NCBI GenBank assembly: GCA_037179385.1
Contig: CM074181.1
Location: 48,132,394 to 48,196,393, forward strand
Direction: 5' to 3'
DNA: 64,000 nucleotides
DNA from: Holothuria scabra
Lineage: Eukaryota; Echinodermata; Holothuroidea; Aspidochirotida; Holothuriidae
Each line of letters starts with the position of its first letter. Positions within the stretch are counted from its first letter, which is position 1. The translations under genes and the position numbers were made by a program. The notes below the pieces were generated by a model. It was not told the DNA's origin and ran no database searches. It saw only the letters and a list, made by a program, of their open reading frames with translations. Shown in pieces: positions 45,683 through 58,358 of this stretch.

Positions 45683-45960
45683 TAAAGGGAGGTTTAAGCA
45701 AAAATGAAATTTTCATGTGTGAAAAAGAAACCAAATCTACACGTTGATGTGAAATTTCCATTCATATCAGAAACTGTGTGTCTTTCAAGATATCAGCGAA
45801 TGAAGTTTCTAGATACCTGTTCCAAAGTGAGCTTAAGGGCAGTCTGGGCTGCAGAGGTTATGTCACTTCCTCACATTGCAGACAAGAAATGCTTTGTTTT
45901 CCTTTGTTTTTCAGACTGCTGTGCTGACCTTGAAATTAATAGAGATAGGACCTCACTGTG
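45683..45960 (+). repeat. Dispersed repeat, copy 2 (pair with 37.83 kb)
   Basis: It has the same ordered blocks as the 37,826-38,080 copy: AGGTTTAAGCAAAAATGAAATTTTCA, TTTCAAGATATCAG, TCACTTCCTCACATTG and TTTTTCAGACTGCTGTGCTGACCTTGA. The 91-aa ORF across it is incidental. Confidence 0.7.
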
Positions 45961-48900
45961 GGGAATTCTATGTTGGTAAAGTTACTCATGCCACATATGC
46001 AGTCACATTGTGACAATATGGGATTATTGGGGATAAAAGAGACTGAAATTAAAAAAAAACAAAATGCTGTCCATTAATGTGAGGATATGATATGTCATGT
46101 GTGCTTGTTTCAAGTTCACTTGTGGTTGAAAATGTGACTACTTATGTGGGTCATATCTTGAGATCCACACCTCAGATTCCAATGTAGATTTCACCAAAGT
46201 GCTTGAAACAAGCAGCACTTTAAAATATCAAAACTTATGTGACATTAAATCCTTCTTAAAATTTAGCAAATACAGTAATTAGTGACAAAAATATTAATAA
46301 AAACATGATTGACAGGAGCCATTTCTGAATTAGTTTGACAACTGGGGTATGGTAAGGTATTTCAGTTAGTGTTGTCACAAATGTGGGGATGAAGTGTAGC
46401 ATTACATGCTTGCAAGCCAATGACCATACTGGACATATCTGGTATTTCTCCCTGAATTGAACAGTACAGTACTTTAACTTTAACAAAAATGTTGTCACAT
46501 TGAACAAGTAACATTAACAAAAGTTTGTTCACATAACAGATGATCATTTCTGAATCAACATGACAGAGTATGCTACTTTTCAAAGTGGGTGGGGGGAGGA
46601 GGTGGGAAATAGATTTTTCCTTTTAAGGTTATATACAGTAACAATCATTACAATTACATTCAAAAGTGTAGTTTTGTGCAGAAGGACAATATATCTGTGC
46701 AGGTCAAGCCTTCTGGTAGTAGAGAAAATAGAGATGGAGATCTGGTTGTTGATGGTCTCATAAATTTTGTAGTTCTAACTTGCCTTGATGACTTTTAGAA
46801 GTGCAAGGAATTAACATGAGTACCATGGCAAATATGTGCCCATAATGCCTGTAATATGATTTACTTTATAAAGTGTCAAATTTATCCTGTAGGCTTACCA
46901 TACAGTATCAGTTTCAAATTCTTCCCAGGTACTGAACAGGAAGTCCTAATAACTTGGAAGCAAAGTTTCAAAACTGATTAAATGCGTGTGTGACAGCACC
47001 TTAACTGTGCCGAATGCTGCTTTTACAGTGGGAGCTAATTGTACAATGCCCAGTGAGCTGGGGATGTAGAATATGTCCGCATGGTACTTCCCCTTCTTTA
47101 AAGGTGACTAAAAAGTGGACTTGAACAATTTTATAAAGATGACATGACATTACACATCATGTCTGTGTGTCAATAAATGTCATCTAATTGACCAAGTACA
47201 GTACATTGATGCTTCACTCAACTGCCTTTTACTGACTGAAGCGAAGCCCTGCATGGCCCTTATTTGACTTTACAGTACAGTAGTTTCTCAGCATCGCCAG
47301 CTGAGACAACTGACATGATTACTTTTGAATTTTGCCAGGCAGCGAGTGCAATGACAAATTATAATGCCACATGAAAACACACTGTAGTGGGGGGTCAAAT
47401 ATTTATAAATTTTGCCTGGAGCAGGTAATTTTCCTGCTCGACACTAAAATCCAAGGCTTTGAAGACTGTCTAGTGATTTAAATGTTTAATTAATGTAGAA
47501 GACTTGCCTTTGAAGCTTGTAAACCATCATACTGTATGATGACACTGTGACAACCAAAATGATTAAAACAACTTTGTTGATGACAATGGGTTACAAGTAA
47601 ATTTAAAAAGTTGGGATTGATTTCTGCACACTGTATACACAGTGTGCACTGTAACTGATACCCTGATTTAAAGGAAACACTTTGACCAGGAAATTACAAG
47701 AGGTTGACTTGAAATATATGTGTTTAGCAGCTGTGACACAATGGCATCCTATGTTTTATTGACATCTTTCCACAGTGTTTTATTTTACAATCGTACCTAA
47801 TACCCATGTACTTTTTTCTTGCCCCATGAGCCCATAATTTTAATGTGATATACGGCCTGTTATATATTCCCAATCAAGTCCAGCAGGGTATACCTGTATC
47901 ATTTCCAATCCTTCTGGGGAATTTGTGAGCATTAATTACAGGAGTCAAAGATTAAAGCTTTTTGTGTGTGGTTCAAGTGTTCATACTGTACAGTTCAGTG
48001 CATTAATATGGCATGGCCAAATTGCTTCATTAAACCCAAACATTTTTCTTGCTTTCGAAATTTACACTGATGGTTCACTACCACATTACAGGTAGCTATT
48101 ATGTCAATAAAATGTCGTTAGTTTGCTTCACATCAGAAATTTTAGATGCTCTGTATTCTCAGCGAAAAACTGGGGGAACCATTTATTTGTAACAATTTAG
48201 TTGCAGGTTTTTCCTTTACATTATGGGAAAGGCCCTGCAGTATGTGAGCAATGGAATAGTTCTTCAACAATGCAATTTAAAGAATATTTTCCTCTGTGTG
48301 TAGCACAGCAGCAGTATAGTAGTTGATCCTTGTAGTTGTCACATTTCGTTGATTGGCAGAAAACAGTATACTTTAAAATGAACACCAACTGTGCTACCTG
48401 CTTTTGCCTCAGTCATGATCATTATGAGTACATTGTGTACATGTACATCATCACATGCATTTATTTTATCTCATTGAAGTGTCTTTTGAAGAGAAATTCC
48501 TTTGCAGTATACATTGAACAAGTACGTGTGCCATATCCCCCGTAATTGAAGGTGCAGCTGTAAGTTATTAAAAAGGGCTTGGTTTTGATTATATGAATTT
48601 ATTTGAATAGTTAAATTTCTTTTGCTGACTGTACAGTACATCCAACATTAAAAGAGATGATTGGGTGGTGACTTGCCACCTACTGTAGACACTGCCAGCT
48701 GTAATTTTATAATTCTACTCTGCCCTCCCTGCCCCCTTTTTTCCTTCCAAAAACCTTTTAAAACTGGAGTTGAATGATCATTCAATGAACCTAAAGGTCA
48801 GAGCTGCTTCATTTTACTACTTATGATACTTCAAACTGTTTTTAAGATATGTACAGTATTTATTTCACGTCTTAATTGAAAATTTGTCAGTTTAACTGAC

Positions 48901-49552
48901 TAAAATACACCACTACTGCTGTACTGTATGTACATGCTTTTGTGCATCCACGCACACAGTATGGTAGAGTGCCTCCTTCTAGATTTACAGTAGGAAGCAT
49001 GAATATGCACAGAACAAAACGTGCACGGCAAACAATTAAGCTGATTCTCAAAAATTTGTTATGTGGGCTTGGAAGATTATGAGTTTTTGAACACAGAAAA
49101 AGTCATGACTCTTGCTCAATTGTTGTAAAGTAAAGTAATAACTGCAAGTTATTTATTGTATTTACTGTATGTAGTGTCTAGTGAATTGTTTCAATATTAG
49201 CATTATTAGTATTGTATCCAGTATGACTATGATGACTCTTTTTATTGCTGTTCACTAATGGTGTGTCATCCTTTACAGTGCACTCTACCTACAGTAGGTG
49301 ACTAATGTATAAACAATGCTGCTCAAACAAGACATCGTGAAGTGCAGTAGATTCTATATTCAAAGGTCAATATCAGTATACGACAGTTTTATCTGAAAAT
49401 GGTCTCCTTTGCAACTTTGGCCATACCACTAAGTCTGTTTTGAATGGTACTTATAATATTCAATTTCACTGGCGGTCAGTATAGTGCTTTAGCATTTTAC
49501 AGACATATTGTACATGTACTGTACCATGGCTGTTCAAGAGCTCTCTCAGCCT

Positions 49553-49567
49553 GGGGGGGGGGGGGGG
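49553..49567 (+). repeat. 15-G homopolymer tract
   Basis: One of several G or C runs of 10 or more in the window. Others include about 43,729-43,743 (C), 52,811-52,820 (G), 62,279-62,290 (C) and 63,250-63,266 (17 G). Tract length is prone to sequencing error. Confidence 0.8.
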
Positions 49568-50903
49568 AATCTCCCTCCAGGGCATAATTTCTGCCTGACT
49601 AAGGGCCTGAGGCACTGAGGTGTACAAAAAGGTTGCAGCCCCCTAGCCTCCTTGTCCCGCACGGCCATGACGTACTGTAGTTGCAATGCTCTAAATTAGT
49701 CGTGCAGTAACTTGGAACATAATAGTTATATAAACACATCGAATCACACTCTGTGCACTGATACTAGAACTGGAAATATCCATGCCCAAACAGCATATAT
49801 GGCCATATAAACCCATCTCAGCTGAAAATTTCCTTTGGAACCTTCTAAACCTGAAAAGTTTCAATTTCAAATATGATACACCTTGGGAAAACCCTTTGCA
49901 TTCTAAGGGTTCCCTTTGGTTGTTGATGGAAATTGGACAAATCCCAAGACTAATATTTCAAAATTATATACCTTTTGAATAAACTGAAAACCCTTTAGAA
50001 CCATTTGAAATCCATTGAAACCCTTTGTTTAATGGAATTTGGACAAAGAGACTTTTATAGTCCAAAGAGAATTTTCTGCCGAGATATTTTATTCATAAAT
50101 TGGAAGTGACAAACTGCATTGAGGTTCAAAGTAATTTTTATGAGGAATTGGTTTTCAAATTTGCCGTCCCAATCATCAAAGGATTGTGATTGTTATTTGT
50201 CCTCAAATAATAAATGTTGTTAAATAATTTCAGTTTCAATCAATGGTCATATAACACATCAGACTTTGAATTCTAAGGCATGCAAGTGAAATAGCACACC
50301 ATCACTCACCTCAAATCAGTGCTAGGGGTGTGATTTTTCATACACCTAAATGTAGAATGTTAGCTAAATATATGGAAGTTGAATGAAAAAGCACACCTAC
50401 TGTACTGTACAACACTCCTTGCATTCCTGTGGAGTGTAATTTGTAATGCACCTGGAAACTCATAAAACTCAAGTTTACTACTACCTGACAATTGTAACTA
50501 TTTTAATTAAACTGTATAGTATTTAAAGCTTTTTGTCGGAGATATTGTCTTTGTTTTGGTTGGATAAATCCCTCTTTGTTTTAAAATTAATCATAATTGG
50601 ATTTATTATGTGCTCATAGTCAATACCAAAAAGGTGGGATATTATCCCTTACATCCTGTTTCAAATTGTGTAAAAGTGACACTCTGTTGATTACTCAAAA
50701 GTAAAATTACCAATACTAAAGAATACAGTATGAAATGTGATTTCAATACCGATAAATCATGGCTAAGGTCAGAAAAAAAATTGCATGAAACAGATATTAC
50801 CGTGGTGGCATTAAGATTAATTTGGTGGGTCATGTTCTCAGAGGGAGCAGCCAGTACTGCTTCCACAGTGACACTTTGCAATTCAGTTTCATGCAGCCCA
50901 TTC

Positions 50904-51162
50904 TTAACCCTTTACCGTTTTGCTCCGATCTGGGCATATTTGCGCACCACAGGAGTGGGCGGAAAAGCGAACGTAGCCCGCCCCTCATCGGCTTCCATAG
51001 GCCATTGACCCTGTGACCTTAAACTATTGTCTCTCTCGTTGTTGTGGCCGAATTTTCGGGTAGCTACTCGCAGTTTCGAGCTCCACATGAAACAGTAAAG
51101 ATGTGTGACAGCCGAGCTCTCCGCATGGGTCCAAAAGGACCCAAACAACGGTGAAGGATTAA
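50904..51162. mobile_element. 259-bp GC-rich TTAA MITE
   Basis: The ends are TTAACCCTTTACCGTT and the complement of TTAATCCTTCACCGTT. TTAA is present at both extremes, as expected for a TTAA-targeting element. It includes a perfect GGGTCCAAAAGGACCC hairpin near the right end and is clearly more GC-rich than its intron surroundings. Confidence 0.75.
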
Positions 51163-52196
51163 GCCCAGGCACCCCAAATCAAAGTTTAACTTCTATAGAT
51201 TGTAATTACTGGCCATCAGCCTGCCTGGAGCTGCATCAAAACATTTAAACAAACTGGATCAAGGCAAAGCTGCACAAGTTTTCAATCTTGTAATCTTTTA
51301 AGTTGCCTGGCCACAATTAACCTTTTGAGAAAATAGTATTTGAAATCATTTATTTTTCAGCACAAAAGGCCTGCTTAAGTTCAAGGTACTGTATAGTATG
51401 GTCAGGTGTGTAATAGTGTAGCTGTGACAAATTGGATCAGTACATGTATCTCGTTGAAATCTGATTCATGATTTTGTGACATGCTCTAGTCAGTAAACAG
51501 GTTGGGGAGGCACAAAAGGGGTGTAACTAGAATAGCGTGAATTTGGGGATTTCGTTGCAGAAGCAAATGGAAGATTTGGTTGCAGAGGCAGGAGGGAAAA
51601 TAACTCCCTACAGTATATACATGTAGTTCAGTCACCTGCACTTTCAGTAAGCCTTTACAACTGTCTTTGTTTATACAGTGTACTGTATGTGCCTGCAGTA
51701 TTGCCTATATTTGACAACCCTTTTATTTTTAACTCTTAATGTCATGCTGTACTGTATAGTATACTGTAAGTACTGTTCTTAACATACTTTGAGTTGAGAA
51801 AATAGATTATTTGTGATAATGATTCTGCAGTCCTGATCAACATTCTCATGCAGCAGTGCAGTCAGACTTGTGTAATAAGACATCTGTTAGACATATACTG
51901 TAATGTACAATTCCAAAATGTGTTTTAACATTGGCAAGACTCTTGACACTTGAATTCACCAGAGACCTGTCTTCAGGCATATGAACTTTTCATGCCAACA
52001 TGAATTCAGAGCAGTTGGTTTTATATTTTATGGCCTCTGCCAATGATAAATCAAGGTTTCATTTAATTGTTCTCTCTTCCTCTGTCTGAAATGGAATCAT
52101 TTTGTGACAGCCTTAGTGACTGTAATAGCCTAAATATGATGCATGTTGTTGTAAAAGCCAAACTTTTACAACAATAGGCATGTATGCTTTTTTTTA

Positions 52197-52402
52197 AAAG
52201 CCTTCACTTTACTGCAGGCCTGAACCCAAGGGGAGGCTTTTATGGCCTCAGCCCTCCCTTTTTCTTTTCATCTGTCAACATGCTAAGTAGAAATTAACCC
52301 AATCGTAATTCATACTGTACTACATACCTTCACTGTACCTTCACTTTACTGCAGGCGCGGACCCAAGGGGAGGCTTTTACGGCCTCAGCCCTCCCTTTTT
52401 TG
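52197..52402 (+). repeat. Twofold repeat of a ~62-bp segment
   Basis: CCTTCACTTTACTGCAGGC, then ACCCAAGGGGAGGCTTTTA and GGCCTCAGCCCTCCCTTTTT, occurs at about 52,200-52,262 and 52,338-52,400. The second copy is nearly identical, so the duplication is recent, possibly a partial element end. Confidence 0.75.
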
Positions 52403-54639
52403 CCACATCAGTGATAAAACATACCGGAAATTAGTAGTGCAACTCCCTCACACCCCTGCTTTCTCCTAGGTCAGCCCACCCTGTTTGGGTTGTCTGGATC
52501 CACACCTTAACTTCAAATGACAGTAATTCCTTTCGTCCTAAATAAAGTGCAGGACAGTATCTTGCCTTGGTAGAAAGGACATTATTTGAATAGTTATTCC
52601 CATAAAGGTGGTCAAAGTGATTAGATCTTTGGATGGATGGCTTAGAGGTACAGTAGTTAAGTACAAGACTCTCTAATGTGGATCAGCTCACAATGAGATT
52701 GGAGCATATGACACATGATACAATTACTGTAAAGTTTTAACAATGGTAGACTGCAGGGCCTCAGCACACAATGCATGATGGGAAGGTTATAAATGCAAGT
52801 GTTGCACAAGGGGGGGGGGGGCTTAAGTTCATTCCAGGAAAGCTGGACCCCAGAGAGTGCATTACCCTTGTCCATTCATACACAACAATATGTTGATGTA
52901 AATAATGGAAAAGAATAGTGTGTCATTTGTAAGTAGGTCTACATTAGAACATCACAACCACATGCAGTAGCCTAAATACTATATATGAATGAATTTATCC
53001 ATAACCATGAAGTAGTCATTGAATTGAGGCATGGTCACCTGACCACAATGGCATACAATAGGGAATGCATTCTTTCTAGCTTAGCACCGTTAAATACTGT
53101 ATGATACATCCCTAAAAGGTACTAAGCTTGAACGGTACATATCATGGTTAAGAAACCCATTCTTTCTAGCTTAAAACAACAAAATCTGACACCTGTACGT
53201 ATTAAGTGTACAGCACAAAGTATTGATGAACGTATTTACTTGGTTAAATACTATATGCCTGTATTAACCATGTGCAATAGAACTTCTGCTCTTACAGGTT
53301 GTTTTCAGAATTGCAGAATATTCTGTACTGTATGTACAGTACATTTGGTGCAGTATTAATGCGTATACAGTAGCCTACTGTTTATACAGATCTGCCAAAA
53401 TTTAAATTGTGAAAAGGCCATCTTTGTTTAATTGCATAAATAAATGAGACCATTTATTCCCAGGATACATAATATTTACATTGGTAGCTGTACCCTCATA
53501 TTACAATTATCCATTTAACCATAGCCTTGTGTGCATGGTGCTACATGGTCAGGGCAGAGTTACGAAGACATTCTAAGCATGTAAGATTAATTTTCTTACC
53601 ACCATAGTGCAGCTGTGTAGAGATTACAAGCCTAAGAGAGACCATGCAGTTGTATTATCAAGTGCCACAAAGCTTTCCTCCCAGGGTTCAATTGTGAGGA
53701 ATAAAATGCGGCATTGATGCAGAGGTACTTAATATTTCCGTAATCAATAAAAAGTTCTGCTTGACTGGTCCTTAGATAAATTAGGTCATTTTCATATAAG
53801 TGTTCTCATTTAGACTACGGTGGCAAGAAAAGAATTGTGTCCCATTCATTCTCTGCTAATTTTACAATCCCATGAACAATTTAAATGGGGATTGTTTTTC
53901 ACACGCACATTTTCCTTTGAAGTATGACACACTTTATGCGGATGATTGCTTTTCAGCAAAAGTTCTACAGGCAGGTTTGGGAAAAATGGAAAACATTTGG
54001 TGAACATGCAAAGATCTGGCTAGCATGAAAAAGGTTCCTCCCACAAACGGTTTAGGCTATGGGTAACCTGCAGGACAAGAATTTGAGAAAGAGGTTGCAA
54101 ATTTGATACCACCACAAGACAGTGTGGAAGTAATTTTCTGATGAACATGTTTTTGTGTAGGGCAGGTCCTTTTCATGCTGTGTTTAATGTAGGATGCATT
54201 GCATCATGGGATGTATGTAAGCCATTTCAGTCTAGTGTTAAAGAAACTGATGCAGCATACCAGAAACTGAATACTGCAGTACAACTGAAAATAATAACAC
54301 ACTACAATGGAGTGGCATAGACTGCATTTGCTTTGGGTAAGAGGCAAAAGCTGTTGGTCTCCAACTTCTGCATCAAAAGTTAAATCCTGAGATTTTGTTC
54401 TTATCACCCAAGTAGGCAATCATGATATCTCAGGACAAATATGGCATATTTCAAGATAAAATCAAGGAATTACTCAGGACTGGGAAATTTCACAATTGAA
54501 AAGTAGAAAGTATTGTCACGTGAATTGCCATTCATGAGAGCCATTCATGAAACAGAACAGGATGGTTTATGTGCCACTGTACACTACTTCATGTCAAACT
54601 GACTGGCATTTCTTTTAATTACTTATCACTGTATGTCAG

Positions 54640-54800
54640 GGATTTTTATTTTTTTTTTGTTATTAGAAAATAGTGATTTAAATCAAATAAATCCATGTAA
54701 ATCAGATTTTTTTTATTTAAAAATCATGGGGTTTTTTTCAATTAAAATCATGATTTTATTCATGATTCCAATCAATTTGATTTAAATCAAACAACCTGGC
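54640..54800. repeat. AT-rich ATTTAAATCA / TGATTTAAAT palindromic repeat
   Basis: GATTTAAATCAAATAAATCC, TTATTTAAAAATCATG, AAAATCATGATTTT and TTTGATTTAAATCAAAC are crowded within 160 bp in both orientations, just upstream of UBE2H exon 2. Confidence 0.6.
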
Positions 54801-54901
54801 TGTAAGTAATTGAAAATATTTCTCATTTCTGTTTATGTATTATAATTAAAGTTGGCTGTACTTTCACCCAAAAGAACAAACCTTAACAATACCATCATCA
54901 G

Positions 54902-54978
54902 AATTAACAGTAACCACGAAGTTACGATACTGAATGGTCTCAATGAACTCATGGTGAAATTTTATGGACCAAAAGGAA
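54902..54978 (+). CDS. UBE2H: UBE2H-like E2, coding exon 2
   Basis: The 77-nt exon lies between ATCATCAG and an ideal GTAAGT donor. Its first base completes the Leu codon begun in exon 1. The frame then reads INSNHEVTILNGLNE then LMVKFYGPKG, and the last base starts a Thr codon. HEVTIL.GLNE and VKFYGP.GT are conserved in UBE2H and form the N-terminal strands of the UBC fold. The acceptor has a poor pyrimidine tract, but the family match and both phase joins fix the boundaries. A hAT-like MITE starts 17 bp past the exon end. Confidence 0.95.
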
Positions 54979-54995
54979 GTAAGTATAAATATGGT

Positions 54996-55350
54996 TGAGG
55001 GCTGTGAATGTTTAGCGAAATAACTAAACGTTTAACCTCAAAAATTTGCGATCATTTAGCAATTAATTGCGATTACCTTATCACAAAAAAGAATTATTTC
55101 AGTATGTAGTGACTGATACTGAATGTAATGCAGATATAGTTGTTATCTTGCATGGTAAAATCAAATTATTCTGAAACTTTGAAGCCTACAAGGTCCACAT
55201 ATGTCCAGAATGTTCCATTTAACTAAAACCAGGGATCATCAGATTACACAAATGGATGAAAAAAACTCAAAAACAGTTTTTGCGATTAATCTCTTGTAGC
55301 TTTGTACTAAATGTTTATTCCACATGCGATCGTTACACGTTCACAGCCCT
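54996..55350. mobile_element. 355-bp hAT-like MITE abutting the exon 2 donor
   Basis: It is flanked by AATATGGT at 54988-54995 and 55351-55358 (perfect 8 bp). The ends are TGAGGGCTGTGAATG and the complement of AGGGCTGTGAACGTG. The terminal repeat is offset by two bases, so the exact end is approximate. The left duplication begins 9 bp after the exon 2 GT. Confidence 0.75.
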
Positions 55351-55358
55351 AATATGGT

Positions 55359-56722
55359 TTCATTGCATATATTAACTTCTTGCTCCTAAGATATGCAGAA
55401 CCACGTGTTCGGTATGTACAGTCAAATGATAAAATTGTAGTAGTCACTCCTGAATTAAGATATTGAGGTTCAGTATACAGGTTCAACTTAGGATGATTGT
55501 ATTTTCCCTCTAAAGCAGTATGCAGTATCTTATTTCATCTGGTACTAAAGTGAAACAATTAAAAAAACCATTCTTCCATAAAGCGAATACCCTGAACAAT
55601 TTTTATCTTCCCTCATTACATCCTTTTTCATGTGTAGAAACCATCCGTATCTTTATGGTAATTACTGCCTACACTGTCCCTCATGATAATTTATAGAAGG
55701 GTTTTGTAAAGCAAGACGATGAACATTATGAACCTGAGTAGTGCTTCTGTGGGCAATTAATTCATGTTTATCCACAATCCAGGTTTGGAGAACCCTTCTG
55801 CTTGGAATACAGACACACAAGTTGTCCTGTGCAGTACAGTAGGTCTTCCTTGCTTGTTTTACAAAACGTTTTCATTAAAGCAGCTATCAGAGTTTGGCAG
55901 AAATAGTAATCTGTTCCAGAACCTTGTTTTTCCCTTTCAAACTTCAATGTTTTTGAGAAGAAATATTGAATTGGTTTTTGGAGTTGAAAAAAATGTTAAT
56001 TTTGTGTTAATTACTCTTGGATAACTACTGTTGGATTTAAATTTCTAAATATTTATGAGGTAAAAATAAATCCACACAGCTACAAGACAAGACAGCCTCT
56101 ACTACTGTACATTGGAACCAATCCTGATGTTAGACTGTGATCACAGATCAAAATCTGTTAGTTTTAAGACAATGTACAAAAAATGTGGTGTAGAATTTAA
56201 GTTTTCGAAAACTTGTAAAACAAACTCTGCAGACTCCTGCTTTTTATAAATAAGACTTCTATTGCTAAAATCCTCTTGATGCAGAACCTGTTGAAAGGTA
56301 TTATTGTGCAGTAAAAATTGTCAAAAACTTGTAAAACAAACTTTGGAAACTGTTATACTGTAAGTAAGATGTCCAGTACTTGCTAAAATTCTTATAATGC
56401 AGAACCTGCTGAAAAGTACTGTGACATTGTACTGTACAGTACTGTTCATAACACAAAATCATTAGGCTATTACCATGCAGTTTGCTTGACATAAGTAATA
56501 TCAAATGATACCACAGTATTTTGTTATCCTGCACATATAGCACATAGTAGGACTGTACTGTACAGTATGTACTGTAGATCAAAAAATGAGAATGTTTAGT
56601 GACCTCATCCACCTTTATTACTGTACATTCAAACTGACTCTTCAAACAGATGACTTAAATCCATTAACTGAATAAATTGTTGCAAGTATTATTAAAATAT
56701 AGTCAGCAAAACGTATGTTTTC
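55359..56722. other. UBE2H intron 2, non-coding
   Basis: AT-rich with several GTACTGTACAGTA words (about 56,430 and 56,555). A phrase AAAACTTGTAAAACAAACT recurs near 56,207 and 56,322, followed in both cases by AATGCAGAACCTG/GATGCAGAACCTG, which marks a local duplication of about 115 bp. No exon was seen. Confidence 0.5.
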
Positions 56723-57030
56723 TTAAAGGTCCAATTTTCTCACCTCAAACAGTACCAGTTCTCCTAACCTTCTTATACTCAAGCCCCTCCCACAATTGTC
56801 TGAAATTCATCCTTACCCAGTCACAATCTCAGTTTGTTGCTTCATGATGAGTATGGAACAGCTCTATGTGTATAATAAAAAAACTCAGTTCAGTTCTGTG
56901 TAATATATACTGTAAGCTTGGTAGTCTGCATTGTATGAATTAACAGTCAATCAAAATGCTGGGCCAATAGAGAGTTTCTGTACCCCCCTACAAGAAGTGT
57001 AGTTTGGAATGAGAGAATTTGCCCATAAAG
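56723..57030. mobile_element. TTAA MITE, older copy
   Basis: TTAAAGGTCCAATTTTCTCACC, then CAAACAGTACC, CTAACCTTCTTA and AAGCCCCTCCCACAATTG, match the 11,136 and 58,044 copies. The right end is decayed (ATGAGAGAATTTGCCC). Confidence 0.75.
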
Positions 57031-58043
57031 GAAGAACCTAAAAGTTCCACAAGGATCCCTTGTAAGTTTGATTTGGTGCAGTTTATACACTCCAGATTCT
57101 AACATGCTGGTATAAATGTAGCAGAGCCCTAGCTTGCAGCCTTTTCTTCTATTCTATTTTCAGAGATAGTTTTATTTTCCAATGTAGCAGATCTTAATTT
57201 CTCAACTCTAATCACAACTTAAATCATCTGAGGGGTTTGTGAAGCCAAAAATTTTCTGAAAGGTCTTTGCTTTTTTATAGTATGCCAATCAATGGTTGTG
57301 CTCTGCATCTACTGTGCAGTAGCTATCCTTCTAATCAGAAAGTTGTCCACCTACAGTTCCTCAGGCTGCAGGTCTTTCACTCTGTACTCCACAGTAGTGC
57401 TGTAGAATGCAGCTTGCATGTTGAGGCACGTACTGTATATTCTTAATCTTAGAGCTTTAACAGTTTCTGTACTGAGGAACATTCAGTTTCATGGGCATTC
57501 TATAAGTTTAAACATGTATGCCGTGCATGGATTTTTAATGACTTTGTGCAATAGTACATGAAGCTGAATAGTTCAGCAGTTCTGTACAGTGACATACCCA
57601 CCCTCATCTCAAAGTGCAGTACTCTATGACCAGTGTTGGTTTATACATTTTCTGATGTGAGCTGACAACTCAGATGTCTCACAGGTGATCCCATCAGGGA
57701 CTTTGTAATGTATTTTATAACATGCAAGGAGACGTGACGTGCATTTAGACTGCAGTTTATGACAAGATATTGTGCATGTACAGTAACAAGTCAATTGTGG
57801 GAAAAAAGTGTGTGGTACTGTACATGTGTGGGGTATGCACATGCAGAAGACATACTTGCATAATTTTATTTATGCTGCCTGTGCAGGGATTTTGGATCAG
57901 ATTTGCTAATTGCTTTCAAGAGACTTTGATTCATATAGTGCACATGTACAGTACCAATTGTACAGTGCAGAGTATGTATTTATCATGTAAAGTACTGTAT
58001 TTCATGCATTCTCACTTATTCTCCCATTTTTTTGGTCAGCTCC

Positions 58044-58358
58044 TTAAAGGCCCAGTTCTCTCACCCCAAACAGTACCTATTCTCCTAACCTTCTTACTGA
58101 AGCCCCTCTCACAATTGTCTGAAATTCATGCTCATCCAGATATAATCTCAGTTTATATTACTTCTGAGTGAGTTAAGAAAAACTCAATTTATGTAAACAA
58201 AACCCTCTCAGTACTGTTCATGCTGTGTTTATAAGCTTTGGTACTCTGCATTGTTTGAATTAGCTGTCAATCAAAGAGCTGAGCCAATTGAGAATTTTGG
58301 TACCCCCGTACCAAAACTGTAGTTTGGGGTGAGAGGTTTGGCAGGTTTGGCCCTTTAA
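58044..58358. mobile_element. TTAA MITE, intact reference copy
   Basis: TTAAAGGCCCAGTTCTCTCACC to GGTGAGAGG then GGCCCTTTAA. It is 315 bp with TTAA at both ends, and it has no insertion at the point where the 11-kb copy is broken (CTTACTGAAGCCCC here). A small GGCAGGTTTGG duplication lies near the right end. Confidence 0.85.

Larger units (their letters stand above)
36778..54901 (+). other. UBE2H: UBE2H intron 1 (18.1 kb)
   Basis: Bounded by the exon 1 donor GTATCC and the exon 2 acceptor ATCATCAG. The acceptor has a weak pyrimidine tract. Apart from the elements listed separately, 42.3-45.1, 46.0-50.9, 51.2-52.1 and 52.4-54.6 kb hold AT-rich, non-coding sequence rich in TACTGTA/TACAGTA words. 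No second gene was recognised on either strand. Confidence 0.85.

Noticed and set aside
57770..58171. 133-aa + strand ORF in UBE2H intron 2
   Set aside because: Its last third is the TTAA MITE at 58,044 and the rest is intron sequence rich in GTACAGTA words.
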